63,800 bases of DNA from the NCBI GenBank assembly GCA_944381075.1, contig CALWJT010000025.1:1-63800 (forward strand), given 5' to 3'. Below, piece by piece: positions 35,628 to 42,520 of the stretch; within the stretch, counting starts at the first letter, position 1, and every line of letters begins with the position of its first letter. The notes beneath the pieces were generated by a model that saw only the letters and a program-made list of their open reading frames with translations, was not told the DNA's origin and did no database searches. A program made the translations under genes and the position numbers. Origin of the DNA: an uncultured Clostridia bacterium. GTDB taxonomy: Bacteria > Bacillota > Clostridia > Oscillospirales > CAG-272.

Positions 35628-35646
35628 TCTAAAATATATTTTTAGA
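35628..35646. repeat. Small dyad upstream of the GH31 gene
   Basis: TCTAAAA and TTTTAGA around TATAT, next to the ribosome site of the GH31 gene. It may be an operator; no regulator can be named and no clear promoter was found in 35613-35707. Confidence 0.3.
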
Positions 35647-35707
35647 GGATAAGCGACAGCCGGAAGAATAAAGGGATTTCTCCCATCCGCATTGCCGTCA
35701 AGGAAAA

Positions 35708-36199
35708 TTATAAATCATAGAGATTACGCGAAATACAAGAAAGAGCACAAGCAAAGCTTTCCTCCGCCGTTCGTCCTATTTCTGTCAAGTCAAAGTCTTT
35801 TATCATTTGCCGAAAGCCTTCCGCTTGTATTTTTCTGCCATGGCGGATCTGCAGCAGCCAAAACCTTAAAGTGCGATCATCGTCCCCATCTAAAAATCGC
35901 TTCCATCCTTTGATATGCACCAAAAGCTCTTTTGCCGTTTTTCTGTCTTCATCGGAAACCATACCGCAATCAGTCCGTACAAGCTTCCGCCATGCGGAAT
36001 CAAAAGCTGCCATGCCAAGCATTATCAACGCGCTCGTTCCGAAAAATACCGCAGCGGCGACGGCATCGTCTGCTGAAAAAACATCGTCTTTTAAAATTGT
36101 GAGGATAAAATATACAAACGTTCCCAGAAGAACCGGAAGCAGGATCCCTTTAAAAAGAGAAAAAGCTCTTTTGTATGCCTTCCATTTCCTGTTTTTCAT
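35708..36199 (-). CDS. Small membrane protein, unknown function
   Basis: 163 residues from ATG 36199 (GAAGGAG upstream; the frame continues upstream into tRNA-Trp and is not coding there). Basic N-terminus, then two hydrophobic segments (FKGILLPVLLGTFVYFILTIL and AVAAAVFFGTSALIMLGMAA) and a charged cytoplasmic half of about 95 residues with GWKRFLDGDDDRTLRFWLL. I recognise no family. The start is only 20 bases past the terminator of the tRNA pair, leaving no room for a separate promoter, so expression may depend on read-through. Confidence 0.7.
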   Translation of the reverse strand: MKNRKWKAYKRAFSLFKGILLPVLLGTFVYFILTILKDDVFSADDAVAAAVFFGTSALIMLGMAAFDSAWRKLVRTDCGMVSDEDRKTAKELLVHIKGWKRFLDGDDDRTLRFWLLQIRHGRKIQAEGFRQMIKDFDLTEIGRTAEESFACALSCISRNLYDL

Positions 36200-36218
36200 C
36201 AAATCTCCTTCAATATAG

Positions 36219-36255
36219 AAAAAATCGACAAGATTGCACGCAACCTGTCGATTTT
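36219..36255 (-). terminator. Terminator after tRNA-Trp
   Basis: AAAATCGACA and TGTCGATTTT pair, extended by GGTTGC with GCAATC, ending in TTTTTTC on the minus strand. It abuts the tRNA CCA end. Confidence 0.85.
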
Positions 36256-36331
36256 TGGCAGGGGCAGTAGGATTCGAACCCACGACAAACGGTTTTGGAG
36301 ACCGCTGCTCTACCAGCTGAACTATACCCCT
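36256..36331 (-). tRNA. tRNA-Trp (anticodon CCA)
   Basis: A 76-base cloverleaf with encoded 3' CCA. The acceptor arm AGGGGTA pairs with TGCCCCT (one G-T pair), the D arm holds GCTGGTAGAGC, the anticodon loop is CTCCAAA with anticodon CCA, and the T arm contains GGTTCGAATCC. It is second in a two-tRNA transcript. Confidence 0.97.
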
Positions 36332-36349
36332 ATTTTACTTTTTGCGGAT

Positions 36350-36426
36350 TGGTGGGCCTTTAGGGACTCGAACCCCAGACCGACCGGTTATGAGCCGGTT
36401 GCTCTAACCAGCTGAGCTAAAGGCCC
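36350..36426 (-). tRNA. tRNA with CAT anticodon (elongator Met or Ile2)
   Basis: A 77-base cloverleaf with encoded CCA. The acceptor arm GGGCCTT pairs with AAGGCCC, the D arm holds AGCTGGTTAGAGC, the anticodon loop is CTCATAA, and the T arm has GGTTCGAGTCC. The acceptor has a full first pair, so it is not the initiator. Whether it reads AUG, or AUA after lysidine modification by TilS, cannot be decided from the gene alone. Confidence 0.93.
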
Positions 36427-36456
36427 GAATCGATTTTCATCGCAATCGCGGAATCT

Positions 36457-36485
36457 ATTTTATCATGCTGCGGACTTTTTGTCAA
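36457..36485 (-). promoter_or_regulatory. Promoter of the tRNA pair
   Basis: On the minus strand TTGACA, 17 bases, extended TGA-TAAAAT. It starts about 30 bases upstream of the CAT tRNA. Confidence 0.85.
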
Positions 36486-36521
36486 TATTTTTTTCACTTT
36501 TCACCGCGATTATTTTTAAAC

Positions 36522-36550
36522 TTGACTTTTCTCTCTGCGGCTGATACAAT
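36522..36550 (+). promoter_or_regulatory. bioY promoter
   Basis: TTGACT, 17 bases, extended TGA-TACAAT. The leader is about 25 bases; I did not see a BirA-type operator. Confidence 0.75.
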
Positions 36551-36582
36551 ATCGACGGCAGTTTTTTCTTCGGAGGAAAATC

Positions 36583-37113
36583 ATGAGAAAAACATATCTT
36601 CACCGCATCGCGCAGTCGGCGATTTTGACCGCCGTGCTCGCCGTGCTCTCCCAAATCGCCGTCCCGACGCCTTGGAACGTCCCGTTCACGCTGCAAACCT
36701 TCGGCGTCGCTCTTTGCGGATATCTGCTTGGACCGTGGTATGGGACCGCTTCCATTTTTGTCTACATCGCGCTCGGCGCCGTCGGCGTGCCGGTCTTTTC
36801 CGGATTCAAGGGCTCTATCGGCGTGCTCGCCGGCATGACCGGGGGATACCTTCTCGGCTTTCTCTTCATGGCGCTGCTCTGCGGTCTCGTTTGGAAGACC
36901 AAAAATATTCCCGCACTGATCCTCGTCTCCGCCGCAGGCCTTCTTCTCTGTCACCTCTTCGGCGCCGTTTGGTTTGCCATGGTCGGAGATACCGGCATCT
37001 GGTACGCGATAAGCGTTGCCTCTCTGCCATACCTCATCAAGGACATGGTTTCCATGGCGGGCGCCTATCTTCTCGCGGGTAAGCTTCGGCGGCGCATCCC
37101 CATCGGAGCATAA
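36583..37113 (+). CDS. bioY: Biotin ECF transporter S component BioY
   Basis: 176 residues, about six membrane helices. It is the biotin-binding membrane subunit that works with a shared EcfA/A'/T module, none of which is encoded here. BioY marks: AVLAVLSQIAVPTPWNVPFT, LQTFGVALCGYLLGPWYGT, the G-rich GAVGVPVFSGFKGSIGVLAG and TGGYLLGFLFMALL. CGGAGG precedes ATG 36583. It has its own promoter and no biotin-synthesis neighbour, pointing to dependence on external biotin. Confidence 0.93.
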   Translation: MRKTYLHRIAQSAILTAVLAVLSQIAVPTPWNVPFTLQTFGVALCGYLLGPWYGTASIFVYIALGAVGVPVFSGFKGSIGVLAGMTGGYLLGFLFMALLCGLVWKTKNIPALILVSAAGLLLCHLFGAVWFAMVGDTGIWYAISVASLPYLIKDMVSMAGAYLLAGKLRRRIPIGA

Positions 37114-37132
37114 ATCTTAAACGAAAAGCATC

Positions 37133-37161
37133 TTGACACAGGCGCCGTCATAAGATATAAT
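37133..37161 (+). promoter_or_regulatory. Promoter of the E2-like acyltransferase gene
   Basis: Consensus TTGACA, 17 bases, TATAAT. The leader is about 85 bases long. Confidence 0.85.
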
Positions 37162-37251
37162 AAAAATACATTTGTCTGCATTTTCAGCAACAGGAAGCGA
37201 TGCTGCGTCAGACAAAATCACATCGCCGCGGCAAGCGGCCGGGAGGTCTCT

Positions 37252-38187
37252 ATGAGAGCAGATGGAAAAAGGGTCAAAAACGTAGACCCGATGTATACAC
37301 TTGCACCGTATTTCATGCGCACGCGAAGCGACGCGCAAAATGCGATCACCGTCACCGTCCCTTATGAAAACGTTCATCAGTATGTCCTTGACGCAAGGCA
37401 GAAGGGCTTCCGCGTCAGCCATCTTGCCGTCGTCATGGCGGCGCTGGTCAGGACCTATTCGCAGTTTCCTCAGCTGAACCGGTTCGTCGTGAACAGCAAG
37501 ATCTATGCACACAATGAACTGAAGATCGCCATGGTCGTGCTCCGTCCGTCCGACAACAATCCCTCCATGAGCAAAATGAAATTCGATCTTTACGATACGA
37601 TTTACGACGTCAACGACAAAATCGAGACCTTTATCGCGGAAAACAACAAATCCACAAGCAATACGAAGACCGATAAGCTGTTTCAGGTCCTTCTCAGCTG
37701 CGGACCGCTGATGCGCTTCATTCTTTGGGTGCTGCGGTTTCTTGACCGGCGCGGCTGGCTGCCGAAGGCCGTGACCGATGTCAGCCCCTTCCATGGAAGC
37801 GCAGTGTTCACCAATCTTGCCAGCATCCGTACCAACCACATTTATCATCACGTTTACGATTTTGGTACGATGGGCATGGTCATCGCAATGGGAAGCAATG
37901 TCGATGTGCCGAAAACAAAAAACGGCGCCATCGTTCTGGAAAAGGAAATCCCGTTCGGCATCGTCATGGACGAGAGGATCGCAGACGGGCATTATTATGC
38001 GACGGCATTTGCTGCGATGGCAAAATATCTGAAGGATCCTGCGCTTCTCGAGACGCCGCCGGAAAGCGTCAATGTCGATTTTGAATTTGAAACCCTTTCC
38101 GAGCGCTTCAAGTCCGAAAAAACCAAGCAAAAAGAAGCAAAAAAGGCGAGGCGCAGAGCGGAAAAGAAACAAAAAAGCGATCCATAA
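37252..38187 (+). CDS. E2-like (CAT-fold) acyltransferase domain protein with altered active site
   Basis: 311 residues matching the catalytic domain of 2-oxoacid dehydrogenase E2 and chloramphenicol acetyltransferase over its length: VSHLAVVMAALVRTYSQFP, the GSAVFTNLASI strand (E2: G-FTISNLG) and FGIVMDERIADGHYYAT. E2 and CAT need a His in DHRxxDG or HHxxxDG; here it is DERIADG (about residues 241-247), so His is Glu. There is no lipoyl domain and no peripheral-subunit domain, and E1 or E3 genes are absent. The C-terminus is a long Lys/Arg/Glu tail (residues 285-311). Strong promoter and terminator make it a one-gene unit. Likely not a true E2; binding or a changed transferase chemistry is possible. 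Confidence 0.75.
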   Translation: MRADGKRVKNVDPMYTLAPYFMRTRSDAQNAITVTVPYENVHQYVLDARQKGFRVSHLAVVMAALVRTYSQFPQLNRFVVNSKIYAHNELKIAMVVLRPSDNNPSMSKMKFDLYDTIYDVNDKIETFIAENNKSTSNTKTDKLFQVLLSCGPLMRFILWVLRFLDRRGWLPKAVTDVSPFHGSAVFTNLASIRTNHIYHHVYDFGTMGMVIAMGSNVDVPKTKNGAIVLEKEIPFGIVMDERIADGHYYATAFAAMAKYLKDPALLETPPESVNVDFEFETLSERFKSEKTKQKEAKKARRRAEKKQKSDP

Positions 38188-38292
38188 AAGCGCATTCACC
38201 TGAGCGGCAAAGCAGAAAGGGACGCGTCCCGCGTCGGGAGCCTTCCCTTTCAGAACACCCAGACGACCCGCTCCGGCAAAACGCTTTCCAAA

Positions 38293-38330
38293 CAAACGGA
38301 CAGGTCCGCATCAGCGGACCTGTCCGTTTG
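38293..38330. terminator. Terminator after the E2-like gene
   Basis: A 17-base perfect stem (CAAACGGACAGGTCCGC) around ATCA, followed by TTTTAT on the plus strand. It also stands at the end of queT on the other strand. Confidence 0.9.
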
Positions 38331-38332
38331 TT

Positions 38333-38827
38333 TTATGGACGCTCAAGACCGAGCGGTCTGCGATACCGGCGGACGACATAATAAAGCAGAATGCCGAGCA
38401 CGCCGCAGGTCACGACCTCCCCCACACCGACCGTAAGCATCAGGTACGGGATCGCATCCTCCGCCATATAAGCATATTTGAGGACCATCGGTACGATCAC
38501 CACATTGGCGGCAATCGGCGGAAGGACCGCAAGATAAGGATTGCGGCGAAGCAGCCAAGTACCAAGCGCACCGACAAGCGTCGCGACAGGCCCGAACAGG
38601 ATATCCCAGACCACGGCGCCCGTAAGGATGTTGGCCAGCAGACAACCGACATACAGTCCCGGAATAGCCGCCGGCGTAAAGCACGCCAAAATGCAGAGCA
38701 TTTCGGATAGGCGGAACTGAATGACCCCGCTTGCAAGCCCCAGCAGCGACGCCGCGTAGGTCAAGAGGACATAAAGGGCGGCGATCATCGCCCCCTGCGT
38801 CAGGTAAAGCAGACTTTTGTGTTTCAT
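38333..38827 (-). CDS. queT: QueT family ECF S component (queuosine precursor uptake)
   Basis: 164 residues with about five membrane helices. QueT brings in a 7-deazaguanine precursor (such as preQ1 or queuine) for tRNA queuosine. Family marks: ALYVLLTYAASLLGLASGVI, the conserved QFRLSEMLCILACFTPAAIP and GLYVGCLLANILTGAVVWDI. The preQ1-I riboswitch in its leader supports the substrate call independently. The energising EcfA/A'/T subunits must be elsewhere. The start ATG 38827 is nine bases after AAGGAG; another ATG four bases before it is out of frame. Confidence 0.93.
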   Translation of the reverse strand: MKHKSLLYLTQGAMIAALYVLLTYAASLLGLASGVIQFRLSEMLCILACFTPAAIPGLYVGCLLANILTGAVVWDILFGPVATLVGALGTWLLRRNPYLAVLPPIAANVVIVPMVLKYAYMAEDAIPYLMLTVGVGEVVTCGVLGILLYYVVRRYRRPLGLERP

Positions 38828-38836
38828 ACATTTTTT

Positions 38837-38878
38837 CTCCTTAGTTTTGTTTTAAGTGAGGATGGTTACGAACTCACT
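38837..38878 (-). promoter_or_regulatory. preQ1-I riboswitch controlling queT
   Basis: On the minus strand GTGAG, TTCGTAACCATC and CTCAC form the P1 hairpin, followed by an A-rich tail TTAAAACAAAACTAAGGAG. This is the preQ1 class I pattern: small stem, C-bearing loop, and a tail ending in AACTAAGGA that folds into the loop. The tail contains the ribosome site, so ligand binding should hide it and lower QueT synthesis. The aptamer begins just after the predicted transcript start. Confidence 0.85.
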
Positions 38879-38885
38879 GCCGGCT

Positions 38886-38913
38886 ATTATATCACAAAAT
38901 GACGAAAATGCAA
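38886..38913 (-). promoter_or_regulatory. queT promoter
   Basis: On the minus strand TTGCAT, 16 bases, TATAAT. The start would be near 38879, leaving the aptamer as the first folded element. Confidence 0.75.
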
Positions 38914-38971
38914 GACAAAATACAAAGCTCATCCGAAAAAGGGCGCCCCGGGGCGCCCTTTTTCGCTGCGG

Positions 38972-39178
38972 TCATTCTTCGATCAGCAGACCATCCTTGT
39001 CCCGTGCCCTGCCGCAGAGGATCAAAATAAAGTCGACTACGGTGCCGATGCCGAAGACGCCGAATGTCAGAAGCCATAGAATCCCCGTGCCGATCTTTCC
39101 CATGTAAAACCTGTGGACGCCGAGCGTTCCCAAAAAGAAGCATAGAAGCGCCGCTGTTGCCTTGGATTTTTCAGACAT
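38972..39178 (-). CDS. TM2 domain membrane protein
   Basis: 68 residues from ATG 39178, with AGGAGG upstream. The TM2 pattern is whole: [19 protein letters not shown], a short turn, then [20 protein letters not shown], with the conserved G-HRFY and the Asp in the second helix. Function of bacterial TM2 proteins is unknown. Two identical operator-like dyads overlap its promoter, next to a divergent XRE regulator gene, so its expression is probably tightly controlled. Confidence 0.9.
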   Translation of the reverse strand: MSEKSKATAALLCFFLGTLGVHRFYMGKIGTGILWLLTFGVFGIGTVVDFILILCGRARDKDGLLIEE

Positions 39179-39205
39179 GATGTCCCTCCTGTAAATTTTA
39201 GATTC

Positions 39206-39220
39206 GTAACAAATTGTTAC
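39206..39220. promoter_or_regulatory. Operator 1 of the TM2/XRE intergenic region
   Basis: GTAACA, three bases, TGTTAC: a six-base inverted repeat. It covers the predicted start point of the TM2 transcript. An identical dyad lies 24 bases away. Confidence 0.7.
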
Positions 39221-39226
39221 ATATTT

Positions 39227-39255
39227 ATAGTAACAGAATGTTACCATAATGTCAA
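39227..39255 (-). promoter_or_regulatory. TM2 gene promoter
   Basis: On the minus strand TTGACA, 17 bases, TACTAT. Operator 2 lies in the spacer and operator 1 at the start point, so a bound repressor would shut it off. Confidence 0.7.
39230..39244. promoter_or_regulatory. Operator 2 of the TM2/XRE intergenic region
   Basis: GTAACA, three bases, TGTTAC, the same arms and spacing as operator 1. Centre-to-centre distance is 24 bases, a bit over two helical turns, which suits cooperative binding of two dimers on about the same face. Confidence 0.7.
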
Positions 39256-39294
39256 GAGAAATCATCGGTAAATTTGAAAAAGGAGACCCCCGTT

Positions 39295-39507
39295 TTGAGC
39301 GAATTGAAAGGTCTGCGTGAAATACGAAAAAAAAAGGGATACAGCCAGCTGAAGGTAGCGATGGATCTCTGTATCAGCAGAGAGGCGCTTTCCTATTACG
39401 AAAACGGGAAAAGGAGTCCGGATACGGACATGCTGATCAAGCTCTCCGAATACTTCCACGTATCCATCGATTATTTGATCACAGGAAAAGAATTTCATGA
39501 AAAATAA
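39295..39507 (+). CDS. XRE (Cro/C1) family HTH regulator
   Basis: 70 residues from TTG 39295; AAAGGAG lies nine bases upstream, while the frame's earlier TTG 39274 has none. The helix-turn-helix is [20 protein letters not shown] followed by [17 protein letters not shown], the recognition helix and the conserved YENG, then [18 protein letters not shown]. No ligand domain. It is transcribed away from the TM2 gene, and the pair of GTAACA/TGTTAC operators between them makes autoregulation and control of the TM2 gene the simple reading. Confidence 0.9.
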   Translation: MSELKGLREIRKKKGYSQLKVAMDLCISREALSYYENGKRSPDTDMLIKLSEYFHVSIDYLITGKEFHEK

Positions 39508-39533
39508 AAGAGCGGCAGATTCTGCCGCTCTTT
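39507..39533. terminator. Bidirectional terminator after the XRE gene
   Basis: AAAGAGCGGCAGA and its complement around one base, with flanking A and T runs. It separates the XRE gene from the convergent CNNM gene. Confidence 0.85.
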
Positions 39534-39547
39534 CCGTTCCCCCCCTA

Positions 39548-40870
39548 TCAGGAATCTTCCGTCTCGTCCGGAACAGGCTTTTCTTTTTTCTCAACCACCG
39601 TACTCTCGATTCTATGGTCATCCACCGCATCCACCCGGATCTTCAAATCGTCGGTTTCCAATTCAAATGTACTCCCGTCGTCCGGCACCGCACCCAGCAG
39701 TCCGAAGATATAGCCGCCGAACGTGTCGCATTCCTCTGTATCGAATGCGACGCCCAGCTCCTCGCCTACCTTTTCCAGCGATGCCTCGCCGGCGATCCTC
39801 CACTCGTTTTCTCCGAGCGGCTGGATCTCCTCCACATAATTTTCTTCCTTATCCGCAAGGACACCGACCAAGAGCTCCAGCAGATCATGAATCGTGACGA
39901 CACCGCTCATTCCGCCGTATTCGTCGATGACGATGGCGAAATAATTGCGCGTTTCCTTCATATTCTGCAAAAGGACCGCCGCTTTCATATTTTCCGGAAC
40001 AAAATACGGCTTTTCCGCCGCAGCACGGATGGCGGATTCGACCGTCGGCGTTTCCGTGCGGAAGAATTTCTTGATGTTCAATACGCCGATGACATCGTCG
40101 GAGTCCTCTCCGCAGATCGGATAATAGCTGTGCCGCTTTTCATCGATCGTTTTTCTCCATTCCTCGATGGAGTCCTCCTCGTAGAGGATAGCGACGTCGC
40201 GGCGGTGCGTGCAGATCTCGGAAATCGAAATATCATCGAATTCAAATACGTTCTGAATCATCTCATTTTCAATCTTATCGATGGTGCCCTTTTCACTGCC
40301 GGTATCCAGCATCATGCGGATCTCCTCTTCCGTCACAGAATCATCCTGCTCGTCGGGATTGATGTGAAAAAGACGGAGCAGACCATTCGTGGACTTGGTC
40401 AAGATCCAGACGAACGGTGCAAAAAAGATGGAGACAAACTTCAGCATGCCCGCCATGCCGAGCGCCATTTTTTCCGCATTTCTCATCGCAAGACGCTTCG
40501 GGATCAGTTCCCCGAATACAATGCTGAAATAAGACAGGATCAGCGTGATCACAAAAACGCAGATCGAATTCAGCGTATCCGGAGAAAGCTGGACGCCCAG
40601 CTCGACGAGCCAATTTACGATCGGCTCTGCAAAGTTATCGGCCGCGTATGCGCTGCCCAGCAGACCGGCAAGGGTGATCGCGACCTGAATGGTCGATAAA
40701 AATTTTGAGGTATTCTTAGTCAAGGAAAACAGCTTTTTCGCTTTTTTATTGCCGTCCTCCGCCATTTTTTCAAGTTTGGCCCCGTTTGTCGAAACCACCG
40801 CAATTTCCGCCGCAGCGAAAACCGCATTCAAAAATATAAGTACAACCTGTAAGATAATTGCGCCTATCAT
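39548..40870 (-). CDS. CNNM/CorC family (DUF21-CBS) ion transport protein
   Basis: 440 residues. Residues 1-150 are the CNNM/DUF21 membrane domain (IILQVVLIFLNAVFAAAEIA, IFVITLILSYFSIVFGELIP), followed by two CBS domains (about 205-330, with FFRTETPTVESAIRAAA and YFAIVIDEYGGMSGVVTIHD) and the C-terminal CorC/HlyC domain (EIQPLGENEWRIAGEASLEK). Relatives such as MpfA and YhdP are linked to Mg2+ export and resistance; the older hemolysin label has little support. GAGGAG precedes ATG 40870. I see no good promoter in the 75 bases ahead of it, so it may be read from a leader promoter at 41101-41129 through the terminator at 40949-40985. Confidence 0.9.
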   Translation of the reverse strand: MIGAIILQVVLIFLNAVFAAAEIAVVSTNGAKLEKMAEDGNKKAKKLFSLTKNTSKFLSTIQVAITLAGLLGSAYAADNFAEPIVNWLVELGVQLSPDTLNSICVFVITLILSYFSIVFGELIPKRLAMRNAEKMALGMAGMLKFVSIFFAPFVWILTKSTNGLLRLFHINPDEQDDSVTEEEIRMMLDTGSEKGTIDKIENEMIQNVFEFDDISISEICTHRRDVAILYEEDSIEEWRKTIDEKRHSYYPICGEDSDDVIGVLNIKKFFRTETPTVESAIRAAAEKPYFVPENMKAAVLLQNMKETRNYFAIVIDEYGGMSGVVTIHDLLELLVGVLADKEENYVEEIQPLGENEWRIAGEASLEKVGEELGVAFDTEECDTFGGYIFGLLGAVPDDGSTFELETDDLKIRVDAVDDHRIESTVVEKKEKPVPDETEDS

Positions 40871-40948
40871 AGCTCTCCTCTGTTCTAAATAAGTAAAATC
40901 CTGATTTCTCTATCATTTTCATCGTAATTCTGAAAAAATATGCAAAAA

Positions 40949-40985
40949 GGCACAGCCTATGCCGGTTTCCGGTATAGGCTATGCC
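40949..40985 (-). terminator. Attenuator-like terminator upstream of the CNNM gene
   Basis: GGCATAGCCTATACCGG pairs with CCGGCATAGGCTGTGCC (a few G-T pairs) and is followed by TTTTTGC on the minus strand. It ends a leader of about 150 bases that starts from a near-consensus promoter, and the CNNM start codon is 75 bases further on. Confidence 0.8.
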
Positions 40986-40993
40986 CGATTTTT

Positions 40994-41065
40994 CTATAGA
41001 ATCAGATGAAAGGTATGTACAGCGATGCTCGTATCCTCGTCGTCCGTACTGCCGCCGTCATCCAC
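40994..41065 (-). CDS. Possible acidic leader peptide (23 residues)
   Basis: GTG 41065, preceded by GGTGA at seven bases, opens a short frame whose product begins VDDGGSTDDEDTSI and ends HLIL. Six of the first eleven residues are Asp or Glu. The stop lies nine bases before the attenuator-like hairpin. The frame could be chance, but its place (promoter, short frame, terminator, ion-transport gene) is that of a leader peptide. Acidic runs are known to destabilise ribosomes when Mg2+ is low, which would suit control of a Mg2+-linked CNNM gene. Inference only. Confidence 0.35.
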   Translation of the reverse strand: MDDGGSTDDEDTSIAVHTFHLIL

Positions 41066-41100
41066 TTTCGTTCACCATCTTTCAAACAAAATTTTGATTT

Positions 41101-41129
41101 ATTGTAGCATAAAAAAATCGGAATGTCAA
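41101..41129 (-). promoter_or_regulatory. Promoter of the CNNM leader RNA
   Basis: On the minus strand consensus TTGACA, 17 bases, extended TGC-TACAAT. The transcript would begin near 41094. The rest of the gap 41130-41242 is AT-rich and shows nothing else. Confidence 0.8.
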
Positions 41130-41242
41130 GGTTCTTCTCTATTTATTTCTATATTTATTTTTTTCCTTTCTTTTTTATTCTGTTTTTATATTTTGACCGG
41201 GGAATTTTATAAAATCGGAACGCCAAAAATAATAAAAACAGG

Positions 41243-41271
41243 TTGAATTTGAACGGATTCTATGTTAAAAT
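41243..41271 (+). promoter_or_regulatory. Promoter of the phosphate-transporter unit
   Basis: TTGAAT, 17 bases, extended TGT-TAAAAT. It drives the PiT, DUF47 and probably AI-2E genes. Confidence 0.75.
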
Positions 41272-41364
41272 AAGAGAGTATAATTTAGGTCCCGCATGAA
41301 TTTCCGCAAAAATCGGTCTTTCAGAGCGGGGATCGGCGCCTCCCGCCGGGAAAGGTACCTCGAT

Positions 41365-42417
41365 TTGGAATTTGAACTCACTTGGTTTGTCGAACAGCTC
41401 ATCTCGAATCCTGTTCTTCTCGTCACGACGCTGCTCACCCTCGGTGTCATTTTTGTAAATGGATGGACAGACGCGCCGAACGCCATCGCAACCTGCGTTG
41501 CCACGCGCGCCATGCCGCCCCGTGCCGCAGTGCTCATGTCCGCCGCATTCAATTTTCTCGGCGTTTTCGTCATGACGCTCATCAATTCCACCGTAGCGAT
41601 GACGATAAAGGACATGGTCGACTTCAACGGCAACAGCGAAGAGGCGATCACCGCTCTCTGCGCCGCGCTCTTCGCCATCATCGTATGGGCAACGCTTGCA
41701 TGGTACTTCGGGATCCCGACCAGTGAAAGCCACGCGCTGATTGCGGGACTTTCCGGCGCCGCCATCGCTTTCCATGGGAATTTCGACGGCATCAACGGCA
41801 GCGAATGGGTGAAGGTGCTCTATGGGCTGGTGCTCTCTACCGTTCTCGGATTCTGCGCCGGATTCCTTTTCACAAAGCTGACAGAGGCTCTCTTCCGGCG
41901 GTCCGACCGCAGAAAGACCACCGGCTTTTTCAAGGGAGCGCAGATCTTCGGCGGAGCCGCGATGTCGTTCATGCACGGCGCCCAGGACGGTCAAAAATTC
42001 ATGGGCGTGATGATCCTCAGCGTCTTTCTTGCCAACGGAGAAGATACGACCGGCTCCGTCGCGCTTCCCATCTGGATGATGGTCATGTGCTCTGTCATCA
42101 TGGCGCTCGGCACCTCGCTCGGCGGCTATAAAATCATTAAATCTGTCGGCATGGATATGGTCAAGCTTCAAAGCTACCAGGGATTTTCCGCGGATATCGC
42201 AGCGGCGTTCTGCCTTCTTCTTTCTTCTGTTTTCGGTATCCCAGTCAGTACGACGCATACTAAGACGACCGCCATTATGGGCGTTGGCGCGACAAAGCGT
42301 CTTTCCGCCATCAACTTCGGCGTCGTCAAGGAAATGGTGCTCACGTGGGTGCTGACATTTCCCGGCTGCGGGCTTATCAGCTTTTTGATGGCGAAGCTTT
42401 TTATGGCGATCTTTTGA
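41365..42417 (+). CDS. Inorganic phosphate transporter, PiT family
   Basis: 350 residues from TTG 41365. I prefer this start since GGGAAAGG lies eight bases upstream and PiT proteins begin about a dozen residues before NPVLL; an ATG at 41296 would add a very basic 23-residue extension. It imports phosphate with a cation. Family marks: the first repeat VIFVNGWTDAPNAIATCVATRAMP and the second GGAAMSFMHGAQDGQKFMGV and GIPVSTTHTKTTAIMG, with about ten membrane helices. The paired DUF47 gene follows at once, as is usual. Confidence 0.9.
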   Translation: MEFELTWFVEQLISNPVLLVTTLLTLGVIFVNGWTDAPNAIATCVATRAMPPRAAVLMSAAFNFLGVFVMTLINSTVAMTIKDMVDFNGNSEEAITALCAALFAIIVWATLAWYFGIPTSESHALIAGLSGAAIAFHGNFDGINGSEWVKVLYGLVLSTVLGFCAGFLFTKLTEALFRRSDRRKTTGFFKGAQIFGGAAMSFMHGAQDGQKFMGVMILSVFLANGEDTTGSVALPIWMMVMCSVIMALGTSLGGYKIIKSVGMDMVKLQSYQGFSADIAAAFCLLLSSVFGIPVSTTHTKTTAIMGVGATKRLSAINFGVVKEMVLTWVLTFPGCGLISFLMAKLFMAIF

Positions 42418-42520
42418 ACCGCCGCATATCCTGATTTTTGACCCGTTTGGTCCAACCTCGCGCAAGCTCTTATTGGAAGCAGAATATCAAAAAATCTGAA
42501 CATTACCGGAGGATCCTTTC

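Noticed and set aside
33375-35645. A 756-codon open frame on the plus strand opposite the GH31 gene
   Set aside because: It mirrors the GH31 codons, has arginine- and histidine-rich low-sense sequence, and no family motif; GH31 on the minus strand explains the region.
39548-40870. Annotation as hemolysin
   Set aside because: The CNNM-CBS-CorC architecture fits ion transport; the hemolysin name is historical and nothing in the sequence supports lysis.
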